Below, piece after piece: positions 1 to 7,689 of a stretch of DNA of 64,000 bases (its first letter is position 1; each line of letters begins with the position of its first letter). The DNA lies in NCBI RefSeq assembly GCF_014651075.1, contig NZ_BMWE01000008.1, positions 62,001 to 126,000 on the forward strand, written 5' to 3'. A program made the translations under genes and the position numbers. This stretch comes from Streptomyces djakartensis. GTDB taxonomy: Bacteria; Actinomycetota; Actinomycetes; Streptomycetales; Streptomycetaceae. The notes under the pieces were generated by a model. That model searched no databases. It was not told the origin of the DNA and saw only the letters and a program-made list of their open reading frames with translations.

Positions 1-75
1 CGGCACGACGGCGAGGACCGTCGGCTGCGTCGGGATGGGGGGCAGAACCAGGCCTGGAAGCAGGTTCACGGACAT
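1..75 (-). CDS. N-terminal fragment of an unidentified protein
   Basis: The first 25 codons of a leftward gene that runs off the left edge of the window. The start is an ATG whose reverse complement lies at 73-75, preceded by a good ribosome binding site (GGGAGA about 6 bases upstream). The visible residues are hydrophobic and proline-rich (MSVNLLPGLVLPPIP and onward). They do not identify a family. The call rests on the RBS plus an uninterrupted frame, so it is moderate. Confidence 0.45.
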   Translation of the reverse strand, partial: MSVNLLPGLVLPPIPTQPTVLAVVP

Positions 76-486
76 GGATTTCTCCCGAACTTGAGTCGCT
101 GATGGTGTCCGATGGATGTCCGTCGAGGCGCATGCGCGGCCGCACTCGGCCGGCCCGGTTGGGGAAGACGACACCAGGCACCCGGCGATGTTCTGGCCGA
201 GGACGAGTGGTCACCGGAACGCTTGCGCTCAGTGGAGTCCGTGGTGGACCGCCGTGCGGCCTGTCTGCTGCCAGGGCGAGGCAACGTGGAAGAGGCTGGA
301 ACAGCTACAGCTCTCCGGGGCAGGCCCGCGGACATCCGGTATGCACTGTCCGGCGTCGATGGGCGGGCTGCCGGTACCTCCAGTAGTAGGCACGAGTGGC
401 AGGCCGGACAAGGGGCGCGTACGAGCATCACTCGTTCGGGGGAGCGCGTCGCGTGGCTTCAGCGCACCGTGTGCGCTACGGGCGTG
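76..486. other. Intergenic stretch without a convincing gene
   Basis: This 411-base stretch has several open frames on both strands, but they overlap each other, are rich in Arg/Pro/Gly/Ala and show no domain. I see no hairpin terminator or promoter I would defend. It should hold the promoter of the leftward gene at the window edge. Confidence 0.4.
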
Positions 487-1299
487 TCAGGGCAGGTGTG
501 ACAGCAGCAGTTCGGTGAGACGTCCGGGGGTACGGAGCGGCAGGTAGTGGTCGGCGTTCGGGACCGTCACGCCGCGGGCGCCGGGGATGCCGTCGACGAG
601 TCGCTCGGCGATCACCGCGATCTCCGGGTGGTCGTGGCCGCCGTGGATGACCAGCGTCGGCGCGGCGATGTCTCCGAGGTGCGGTTCGGCGTCACGGTCG
701 GCGGCGACGCAGTGCTGTTCGCTCACCATTCGCCGCTCGGCGTTCGAGGCGACCATCGTCTCGATGAGGTCCCCTCCGGGAGCCGTACGGCCCATGGCCG
801 CCCAGATCGTGAGTTCCAGCTCGGCCAGGGTGGCCGTCTCACGCGCGCGCCGGGCCGCGGCATACGCCGACAACTCGGGCCTCCGCGGCCAGACGTGACC
901 GCTGACCGAGGCACCGACCAGGGCCAGTGCGGCGACACGCTCCGGGTGAGCGAGGGCGAAGTCCAGCGCGGTCTCCCCGCCCATGCTCAACCCGACCAGC
1001 GCGGCTCGGCGAAGGCCGAAGTGGTCGAGGACGGCGCGCAGATCCCCGGCATCGCTGAACGGCTCGCCCGGAGGCGTGGAGCGTCCCAGCCCGCGGGCGT
1101 CGTAGCGGATCACGTCGTGGTGGCGGGCCAACCCGGGAACGACGGCGTCCCACAGACGGGAGTCCATGCCGGCGCCGTGCAGCAGCACGACCGGGCTTCC
1201 GGCGCCGCCGCGCTCAGCCCACAGCCGGCCGCCGTCGGGAGTGGGAAGGAGGACTTCCCGTGCGGGCGCGTCAGAACGTTCGTGGGAGTTGGTTGCCAC
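487..1299 (-). CDS. Alpha/beta-fold hydrolase
   Basis: 270 residues, the usual length of a single-domain alpha/beta hydrolase. The oxyanion-hole motif LLHGAG lies near residues 39-44 and the nucleophile elbow GLSMGG puts Ser at 105. The HGGHD segment gives Asp223 and NADHYLP gives His251, so the catalytic triad appears complete. There is no signal peptide, so it should be cytoplasmic. The substrate cannot be told; the closest general types are esterases, lactonases and C-C hydrolases. It is transcribed divergently from the ADP-ribosylglycohydrolase-like gene, with about 160 bases between them. Confidence 0.85.
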   Translation of the reverse strand: MATNSHERSDAPAREVLLPTPDGGRLWAERGGAGSPVVLLHGAGMDSRLWDAVVPGLARHHDVIRYDARGLGRSTPPGEPFSDAGDLRAVLDHFGLRRAALVGLSMGGETALDFALAHPERVAALALVGASVSGHVWPRRPELSAYAAARRARETATLAELELTIWAAMGRTAPGGDLIETMVASNAERRMVSEQHCVAADRDAEPHLGDIAAPTLVIHGGHDHPEIAVIAERLVDGIPGARGVTVPNADHYLPLRTPGRLTELLLSHLP

Positions 1300-1461
1300 C
1301 CCGCGATCCTCTCAGGCGGTTCACCACGCCTTCGGGCACTTCCGGGGCGTTCTCGCCGCCGTCGGGGGCGAGACGGCGCGGCGGACTTGAAGGCAGCCCC
1401 GCCTCCCCATTCGATTACAGTGCTGGGCGTCGTACGTGTGGACGGTCCCTGGGAGGTCAAG

Positions 1462-2580
1462 GTGGGTGCGACTGCCGGTGCCGTCTGGGGGCGTACGGAG
1501 CAGCAGGACTATCGCAGCCGGGTGCGCGGGACGGTGCTCGGCGTGGCCGTCGGGGACGCGCTGGGCGCGCCCGTCGACGCGCTGGGGATGGACGCGATAC
1601 GGGAGGCGCACGGCGCGGACGGGCTCGTGGATCTCGCTCCCGCCTATGGCAGACGTGGTGCCGTCACGCATCTCACCCAGCTCAGCCTCTTCTCCGTCGA
1701 CGGGCTGATACGCGCCCAGGTGCGGCGCGACACCGGCGCCTGGCATCCGCCCACCGACCTGCACCGGGCCTATCTGCGCTGGGCCGCCACCCAGCGGGAC
1801 TGGGGGCCCGACCTGCGGCGCAAGGACGACGGGTGGCTCGCGCGGGAGGAGTGGCTGTACGCGCGGCGGGATCCCAGCCGCGCACTGCTGCTGGGGCTCG
1901 GGGACGAGACCATGGGGACCCCCGACGCGCCCAAGAACCCCGGGGAGCTCGGGCCGGAGGCCGCCGCCCGGTCCGCCCCGTTCGGGCTGCTCGTGGGGTG
2001 GGAGCCGCAGCTCGTCGCCCAGCTGGCGGTGGAGTGCGCGGCACAGACCCATGGGCACCCCACGGCCTGTCTGGCGGCCGGCGCGTACGCCGTGATCGTG
2101 CACGCGCTGGCGCTCGGGGAGAGCCCCGACGGTGCCGTGCAGCGAGCGCTCGCGCTGCTCGCGGCCTGGCCCGGACACCAGCCGGTGGCCGAAGCCCTCC
2201 AGCAGGCGCTGGGTGCCGTGCGGCAGGGGTTGCCCGGGCCCGAGCGTCTGGCCGAGCTGTGCGGGGACGGTACGGCGGAGAGACTCGTCGCGGCCGCCGT
2301 GTACTGCGCCCTCGTCGCCGCCGACATCCGGCACGGGCTGTGTCTCGCCGTCAACCACGACGGGCCGTCCGCCGCCACCGGCGCGCTGACGGGCGGCCTG
2401 CTCGGCGCCCTGCACGGCGAGACGGCCCTCCCTCCGGCCTGGCTGGCCGAGCTGGAGGGCCGTCCCACGATGCTGGAGCTGGCCGACGACTTCGCCATGG
2501 AGATGACCCAGGGGCCGGCCCTGCACGGCCCGGCGGTCTCCTCACCGGGCTGGCTGGCGCGGTACCCGCGGGGCGTCTGA
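1462..2580 (+). CDS. ADP-ribosylglycohydrolase-family protein, metal site lost
   Basis: 372 residues from a GTG start chosen because GGGAGG lies 5 bases upstream; the frame stays open further left but without family similarity. The fold signature GVAVGDALGAP (residues 27-37) and the C-terminal NHDGPSAATGALTGGLLGA region mark the DraG/ARH family, which removes ADP-ribose using two Mg ions. The family motif T-D-D-T-Q reads T-H-L-T-Q at 69-73, and N-H-x-G-D-S-D-x-T-G reads N-H-D-G-P-S-A-A-T-G at 298-307. All four expected metal-binding aspartates are therefore replaced. I infer a non-hydrolysing relative, perhaps a binding protein or a changed activity. Confidence 0.8.
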   Translation: MGATAGAVWGRTEQQDYRSRVRGTVLGVAVGDALGAPVDALGMDAIREAHGADGLVDLAPAYGRRGAVTHLTQLSLFSVDGLIRAQVRRDTGAWHPPTDLHRAYLRWAATQRDWGPDLRRKDDGWLAREEWLYARRDPSRALLLGLGDETMGTPDAPKNPGELGPEAAARSAPFGLLVGWEPQLVAQLAVECAAQTHGHPTACLAAGAYAVIVHALALGESPDGAVQRALALLAAWPGHQPVAEALQQALGAVRQGLPGPERLAELCGDGTAERLVAAAVYCALVAADIRHGLCLAVNHDGPSAATGALTGGLLGALHGETALPPAWLAELEGRPTMLELADDFAMEMTQGPALHGPAVSSPGWLARYPRGV

Positions 2581-2617
2581 CCCACCCATTCCCAACAAGG
2601 GGTGGGCGTTGGAAGAA

Positions 2618-2671
2618 TCTCCTCAGGGTCTCCTCAGGGATCTGTTCAAGAATCTGTTCGGGAATCTCTTC
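2618..2671 (+). repeat. Five phased TCT(C/G)(C/T)TC direct repeats upstream of phytase
   Basis: The heptamers TCTCCTC (2618 and 2629), TCTGTTC (2641 and 2653) and TCTCTTC (2665) recur with 11, 12, 12 and 12 base spacing, on one face of the helix. They lie 170-220 bases upstream of the phytase start. Phased direct repeats are the usual form of PhoP operators in Streptomyces, but those are 11-base units with a GTTCA core, so this is only a partial match. It could be a response-regulator site or a simple tandem duplication. Confidence 0.45.
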
Positions 2672-2838
2672 CGGCCCGGGGCCGCTCCCACTGCTCATTG
2701 TTTTGGCATGGCTGCGTCACCGCGTGGCGGTCGCCCCGTCACCTTCGGTGCTCAGGATCTGCACGGCCCGACGCGGGGGGCACCTCCCCGGCATCGCACC
2801 ACCGGGCCTCGTCCGTTCATCCTCTTCGTGGAGGCACT

Positions 2839-4140
2839 GTGCGCAATCTGCGCGGGACACAGACGGCCGCGATCATCGTGGCCCTGACGGCCGTGGCGGT
2901 CCTGCCCACCTCGGCCCGGGCCGTCGACTCCGGGCTTGTGGGGCTGACCGCCACCACCGAGACCCCGGCGCTGTACGGCGACGACGCCGGCGGCAACGCC
3001 GACGCCGACGACCCGGCGATCTGGCGCAACACCGCCGACCCCGACGCCAGCCTGGTGATCGCCACCGCCAAGGAAGGCGGCCTGCGCGTGTACGACCTGG
3101 CCGGCAAGGAGGTGCAGTCGATCCCGGCGCCGCCCGCGCCCACGCCCGACGACAAGCCGGGCCGCTTCAACAACGTGGACCTGGTGTCCGGGTTCCCGCT
3201 GCCGACCGGCCGCGCCGATGTCGCCGTCGTCACCGACCGGGGCCGCGACCGCCTGCGGATCTACCGCATCACCCCGGGCGCCGCGCGGCCGCTGACGGAC
3301 GTCACCGACCCGAACGCCCCGCTGGTCTTCTCCAAGACCCTGGACGAGGTCAACGACCAGACCACGCCCTACGGTCTGGCCACCTGGACGGACAAGGCCA
3401 CCGGCCGCTCCTACGCGGTGGTCAGCCGGCGCAGCCGCACCCGGCTCGCCCTGCTGGAGCTGAGGACGACCGCCACCGGAGCCGTCACCTACCGGCAGGT
3501 GCGCACGTACGACCTGCCCGCCTCCTTCACCCTCCCCGACGGCACGTCCTGGGCTCCCTGCACCGAGCCCGGTGATCTCGCGCAGGTGGAGGGCATGGTC
3601 GTGGACCCGGTGAACAAGGTGCTCTACGCGGGCCAGGAGGACGTCGGCATCTGGCGGATGCCCGCCGACCTCGGCGGCAGGCCGAAGCTGATCGACAAGG
3701 TGCGGGAGTACGGCGTTCCGGCCACGTACGACGAGGCGGCCGAGGAGTGCGTCGCGGGCGCGGACCCCGGCTACGGCGGCACCCACCTGTCCGCCGACGT
3801 CGAGGGGCTGACCCTCCTCGACGAGGGCTCCGGTGACGGCTACCTGCTCGCCTCCAGCCAGGGCGACAACACCTTCGCCGCGTACGACCGCGAGGTGTCC
3901 GACGACAACGAGTACGAGGGCGGCTTCCGGATCACCGCCGGCACCGTCGACGGCTCGCAGGAGTGCGACGGCGCCGCCGTGCTGAACGCCCCCCTCGGCT
4001 CCCGCTACCCGAACGGCCTGCTCGTGGTGCAGGACGGGCACAACACCCCGGACGAGAGGGACGCGGACGGGGAGGTCCGCGACAACACCGACTTCAAGTT
4101 CGTCGACCTGGCCAAGGTCACCCGCGCGCTGGACGACTGA
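2839..4140 (+). CDS. Secreted beta-propeller phytase
   Basis: 433 residues from a GTG with GGAGG 4 bases upstream. Residues 1-28 form a signal peptide ending in the cleavage motif SARA. The mature part shows beta-propeller (BPP) phytase hallmarks: ADDPAIW near the start, then GGLRVYDLAGK, RFNNVDLV, and later EGMVVD and ADVEGLTL. BPP enzymes use calcium to remove phosphate from phytate outside the cell. Length and order fit the family over the whole gene. It converges on the sodium:solute symporter with a shared terminator. Regulation by phosphate is plausible from function, and phased repeats lie upstream. Confidence 0.92.
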   Translation: MRNLRGTQTAAIIVALTAVAVLPTSARAVDSGLVGLTATTETPALYGDDAGGNADADDPAIWRNTADPDASLVIATAKEGGLRVYDLAGKEVQSIPAPPAPTPDDKPGRFNNVDLVSGFPLPTGRADVAVVTDRGRDRLRIYRITPGAARPLTDVTDPNAPLVFSKTLDEVNDQTTPYGLATWTDKATGRSYAVVSRRSRTRLALLELRTTATGAVTYRQVRTYDLPASFTLPDGTSWAPCTEPGDLAQVEGMVVDPVNKVLYAGQEDVGIWRMPADLGGRPKLIDKVREYGVPATYDEAAEECVAGADPGYGGTHLSADVEGLTLLDEGSGDGYLLASSQGDNTFAAYDREVSDDNEYEGGFRITAGTVDGSQECDGAAVLNAPLGSRYPNGLLVVQDGHNTPDERDADGEVRDNTDFKFVDLAKVTRALDD

Positions 4141-4164
4141 GGCCGTATCGCTCCCGTCGGACAT

Positions 4165-4196
4165 GGGTGCCTCCGCCTGCTACGGCGGAGGCACCC
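4165..4196. terminator. Bidirectional terminator hairpin
   Basis: Perfect 13-base inverted repeat (GGGTGCCTCCGCC at 4165-4177 pairs with 4184-4196) with a 6-base loop, placed between the convergent stops of the phytase and the symporter. There is no long T-run, as is usual in Streptomyces. Confidence 0.8.
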
Positions 4197-4228
4197 ACGC
4201 CATGGGGGCCGGCGGGTCGGTGATGGGG

Positions 4229-5800
4229 CTAGTCCTTCACTGTCGTGCGCACGGTGTCATCGACTCCGCCGCCCGCCGGGGTGGGGATCGCCGCCCCCAC
4301 CCCGTCCCCGTCCGTGTTGATCTTCTCGATGAGCGCCAGCCGCTCCGGGGTGTCCTCCGGCCTGACGTAGCCGACGAGGACGTAGAGGACCAGGGACACC
4401 GCCAGCGGGATCGACACCTGGTACTGGAGCGGGACACCGCCCTCGACGTTCCAGTGGATCGGATAGTTGACCAGCCAGAACGCGAGCAGGCCCATCGACC
4501 AGCTGACCAGCGCCGCCGTCGGGCCGGAGCGGCGGAACGCCCGCAGCAGGCCCAGCATCATCGGGATGGCCATCGGGCCCATCAGGCCGGCCACCCACTT
4601 GATGACGACGGTGATGATGTCCTTGAACGCCGGGGAGTTGACCTGGGTCGCCGCCGCCATCGACAGGCCGAGGAAGACGACCGTCGCGATCCGGGCGACC
4701 CGCAGGCCCTGCCCCTGGGACCAGGTCCGTGCCCGCGCCCAGATCACCGGCGCGCAGTCCCGCGTGAACACCGCCGCGATGGCGTTGGCGTCCGAGGAGC
4801 ACATGGCCATCGTGTGCGAGAAGAAGCCGACGATGACGAGGCCCAGCAGGCCGTGGGGCAGCAGCTGCTCGGTCATCAGCGCGTAGGAGTCGGAGCCGTC
4901 GGGCTTCTGCGACTCGACCAGCAGCGGCGACATCCACATCGGGAAGAACAGCACCAGCGGCCAGACCAGCCACAGGACCGCCGACAGCCGCGCGGACCGC
5001 TCGGCCTCCCTGGCGTTCGGCGTGGCCATGTAGCGCTGGGCCTGGTTGAGCATGCCGCCGTTGTACTCGAAGAGCTTGATGAAGAGGAAGGCGAGCAGGA
5101 ACACCGTGCCGTACGGGCCGACCAGCGGTTTCTCGTGGCCCTGGAGTTCGGGTGAGTCCCAGACGCCGAAGAAGCCGCCGTGGTCGTCGAGCCGTACGAC
5201 GACCGCGACGAACATCGCGACGCCCGCCAGCAACTGGATGATGAACTGGCCCAGTTCCGTCAGCGCGTCCGCCCACAGGCCGCCGATGGTGCAGTAGACC
5301 GCCGTGATGCCGCCGGTGACGAGGATGCCCTGGTTGAGGGAGATCCCGGTGAAGACCGACAGCAGCGTGGCGATCGCCGCCCACTTCGCGCCCACGTCCA
5401 CGATCTTCAGCAGCATGCCGGACCAGGCCAGCGCCTGCTGTGTCCTGAGGTCGTAGCGGTTCTTCAGGTACTCCAGCGGGGAGGCCACATGGAGGCGTGA
5501 GCGCAGGCGGTTGATGCGCGGGGCGAACAGCTTCGACCCGATGGCGATGCCGAGGGCGATCGGGAAGGACCAGGTGACGAACGACGTGACGCCGTAGGTG
5601 TAGGCGATGCCCGCGTATCCGGTGAACATCACCGCGCTGTAGCCCGACATGTGGTGCGAGATGCCGGAGAGCCACCACGGCATCTTGCCGCCGGCGGTGA
5701 AGAAGTCGCTGACGTTGTCCACTCGCTTGTGCGACCAGACGCCGATCGCGACCATCACGGCGAAGTAGCCGATGAGCACGGCCCAGTCGAGACCGTTCAT
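4229..5800 (-). CDS. Sodium:solute symporter (SSS family)
   Basis: 523 residues from the ATG giving MNGLDWAVLIGYF, chosen because GGAAGGGG precedes it and membrane segment 1 begins there; an upstream in-frame extension of 29 residues looks non-coding. About 13 hydrophobic segments are visible, with SSS-type features: SDFFTAGGKMPWWLSGISHHMSGYSAVMF in the TM1-2 region and the ALTELGQF segment midway. Family members couple Na+ import to sugars, amino acids, urea or nucleobases. The sequence looks closest to the sugar/inositol (SGLT-like) branch, but the substrate is inferred. No partner gene adjoins it. Confidence 0.85.
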   Translation of the reverse strand: MNGLDWAVLIGYFAVMVAIGVWSHKRVDNVSDFFTAGGKMPWWLSGISHHMSGYSAVMFTGYAGIAYTYGVTSFVTWSFPIALGIAIGSKLFAPRINRLRSRLHVASPLEYLKNRYDLRTQQALAWSGMLLKIVDVGAKWAAIATLLSVFTGISLNQGILVTGGITAVYCTIGGLWADALTELGQFIIQLLAGVAMFVAVVVRLDDHGGFFGVWDSPELQGHEKPLVGPYGTVFLLAFLFIKLFEYNGGMLNQAQRYMATPNAREAERSARLSAVLWLVWPLVLFFPMWMSPLLVESQKPDGSDSYALMTEQLLPHGLLGLVIVGFFSHTMAMCSSDANAIAAVFTRDCAPVIWARARTWSQGQGLRVARIATVVFLGLSMAAATQVNSPAFKDIITVVIKWVAGLMGPMAIPMMLGLLRAFRRSGPTAALVSWSMGLLAFWLVNYPIHWNVEGGVPLQYQVSIPLAVSLVLYVLVGYVRPEDTPERLALIEKINTDGDGVGAAIPTPAGGGVDDTVRTTVKD

Positions 5801-5961
5801 GAGTCCCCTTCCACGGTGCGCCGCCAGGGTCAGGCATGTGAACTCTGGTTTCGGTGATGTGCGCACGGCAAGGAAGAGGAAGGTCAAGAGACCGTAAAAA
5901 AGTTCGGTGAGATGACCTCAGTTCACGTACATAAACTGCAAGGTGTGGCTGGAAAACGTCC

Positions 5962-6747
5962 TCAGCGCATCAGCTCGCCCGCGTTGACCAGCAGCGACTG
6001 CCCGGTGATCGACCGCGCCCGGTCCGACGCCAGGAACACCGCCGCGTCCGCCACGTCCGCGTCCGTCGCCAACTCCGGCAGCGCCGTGCGATCCGTCAGC
6101 CTGCCCAGCACCTCCGCCTCCGACACGCCCTCCGACCGGGCCGCGAAGCGCACGTACGCCCGCACCGGCGGCCCCCACATCCAGCCCGGCAGCACGGTGT
6201 TGACCCGGATCCGGTACGGTCCCAGCTCCCGTGCGAGCGAGTACATCGCACTCGTCAGCGCCCCCTTGGACGCCGCGTACGCCGTCTGCCGCACCTGCGA
6301 GGGGGCCGCCACCGCCGACTGCGTCCCGATGAACACCACGGAGCCGCCGCCTTCCTTGAGCGACGGCAGACAGGCCCGGGTCATCCGCAGCGTGCCCAGC
6401 AGGTTCACGTCCAGCACGGAGCGCCAGGACTCGAAGTCCGCGTCCTGCAGCCCCCCGAAGTGACTGTCCAGGGCCGCCACGTGCACCACCGCGTCGATCC
6501 CCCCGAACCGCTCCCGCGCCAGCCCGGCCAGCGCCTCGCACTGGGCCTCGTCGGAGATGTCGGTCGCCCGGTACACCGTGCGGGCACCGTCCGGATCGAG
6601 CTCGGCCGCCGCCTTCGCCAGGTTCGCCTCGGTGCGGGCCCCGAGCACGGCACGGCCGCCCTCCCGAAGGGCGGCCGCCGCCACCTGCCGCCCCAGTCCG
6701 GCCCCCACCCCCGACACCACGACCGTCTTCCCCGCGAGCAGCGACAT
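5962..6747 (-). CDS. Short-chain dehydrogenase/reductase
   Basis: 261 residues, standard classical SDR length. The cofactor loop SGVGAGLG is at 12-19 (a variant of TGxxxGxG), and the catalytic set is Asn115, Ser144, Tyr157 and Lys161 (YAASK). The C-terminal segment SITGQSLLVNAGELMR is typical. It should be a soluble NAD(P)-dependent alcohol/ketone oxidoreductase of unknown substrate. It is divergent from the next gene, and a 17-bp palindrome lies about 30 bases upstream of both starts, so the two are probably co-regulated and act in one pathway. Confidence 0.9.
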   Translation of the reverse strand: MSLLAGKTVVVSGVGAGLGRQVAAAALREGGRAVLGARTEANLAKAAAELDPDGARTVYRATDISDEAQCEALAGLARERFGGIDAVVHVAALDSHFGGLQDADFESWRSVLDVNLLGTLRMTRACLPSLKEGGGSVVFIGTQSAVAAPSQVRQTAYAASKGALTSAMYSLARELGPYRIRVNTVLPGWMWGPPVRAYVRFAARSEGVSEAEVLGRLTDRTALPELATDADVADAAVFLASDRARSITGQSLLVNAGELMR

Positions 6748-6776
6748 GGCTGGACCTCCGGACCTCTGGCGCATTA

Positions 6777-6793
6777 TCTGACGGAGCGTCAGA
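6777..6793. promoter_or_regulatory. Palindromic operator between divergent genes
   Basis: TCTGACG-GAG-CGTCAGA is a perfect 7-3-7 inverted repeat, centred about 38 bases from the SDR start and about 41 bases from the divergent gene. Its shape fits a TetR-family operator. No regulator gene is adjacent, so the repressor would be encoded elsewhere. Confidence 0.7.
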
Positions 6794-6825
6794 GTATGAG
6801 CCAGCCGCCGACGAAGGGGAAGGCC

Positions 6826-7665
6826 ATGAGCGAGGACACCCGCAGCGACCTGTACGCCGAACTGGCCTCCGTCGGCCCCTACGGCACCCGCCCCGGCCAC
6901 GCCCTGATCACCATGGTCGAACCGCACCCGGGCCACGAGTACGCCTACAACCGCTGGTACGAGGACGACCACTACTACGCAGGCGCGATGGCCATGCCCT
7001 GGATGTACGCGGGCCGCCGCTGGGTGGCGACGAGGGACCTGCGACTCCTGCGCTACCCCGAGAGGTCGGCCGTCGCCCAGCCCGTCACCACGGGCTGCTA
7101 CCTCTCCACGTACTGGATCACCGCCGGCCGCTACGACGACCACATGCGCTGGACGGTCGCCATCAACAAGCGCCTCAACCGCGACGCCCGCGTCTACCAC
7201 GACCGCACGCACGTCCTCACGGCGTTCCAGGACCACGAGGCGACGGTGTACCGGGACGGCGCGGCGGGGCCGCGCGACGTCCACGCCCTCGACCATCCCT
7301 ACGCCGGCCTGGTCCTCCAGGTCGTCGAGGCGGACGCGCCCGGGCGGCGGGCACCGCTGCTGGAGTGGCTGTGCACCCGCCACCTGCCCAGGCGCCTCGC
7401 GGGCTCCCCGGCGGCCATGGTGACCGTCTTCCGCCCGACCCCGCTTCCCGGTGACCGCATGACCTACGTCAAGCAGGTCGAGGGCGTCGACACCCGGCTG
7501 ACCCTGCTGTGGTTCCTCCAGACGGACCCGAGGCAGTGCTGGGAGTCCCACTTCACGGGCCTGGACACGGCGGTGGCGGAGTCCGGGCTCGGCAGGGTCG
7601 AGCTGGTGGCGCCGTTCATCCCGACCGTGCCGGGCACGGACACGTACGTGGACCGGCTGCGCTGA
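6826..7665 (+). CDS. Conserved protein of unknown function, divergent from the SDR
   Basis: 279 residues from the ATG preceded by GGGGAAGG; an alternative in-frame ATG at 6796 has a poorer RBS. No signal peptide or membrane segment. The N-terminal part (GHALITMVEPHPGHEYAYNRWYEDDHYY) resembles small dimeric alpha/beta-barrel (EthD-like) domains. The second half (LTLLWFLQTDPRQCWESHF) could be a second copy, giving a tandem barrel. This is weak fold-level similarity. Shared control with the SDR suggests a joint catabolic or biosynthetic role. Confidence 0.7.
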   Translation: MSEDTRSDLYAELASVGPYGTRPGHALITMVEPHPGHEYAYNRWYEDDHYYAGAMAMPWMYAGRRWVATRDLRLLRYPERSAVAQPVTTGCYLSTYWITAGRYDDHMRWTVAINKRLNRDARVYHDRTHVLTAFQDHEATVYRDGAAGPRDVHALDHPYAGLVLQVVEADAPGRRAPLLEWLCTRHLPRRLAGSPAAMVTVFRPTPLPGDRMTYVKQVEGVDTRLTLLWFLQTDPRQCWESHFTGLDTAVAESGLGRVELVAPFIPTVPGTDTYVDRLR

Positions 7666-7689
7666 GGGACGCCGCGCCGGTCAGCGCAG
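7657..7689. terminator. Hairpin formed by two overlapping gene ends
   Basis: CTGCGCTGA (7657-7665) is a perfect inverted match of 7681-7689. Each arm contains the last codons and stop of one of the two convergent genes, so the coding ends themselves make the hairpin. Confidence 0.6.

Noticed and set aside
547..1461. A 300-codon open upstream extension of the ADP-ribosylglycohydrolase-like gene
   Set aside because: It is antisense to the alpha/beta hydrolase, has no domain content, and a GTG with a good RBS lies at 1462.
2609..2887. A 92-codon gene over the phased repeats upstream of phytase
   Set aside because: It overlaps the phytase RBS and start in another frame and its composition simply reflects the repeats.
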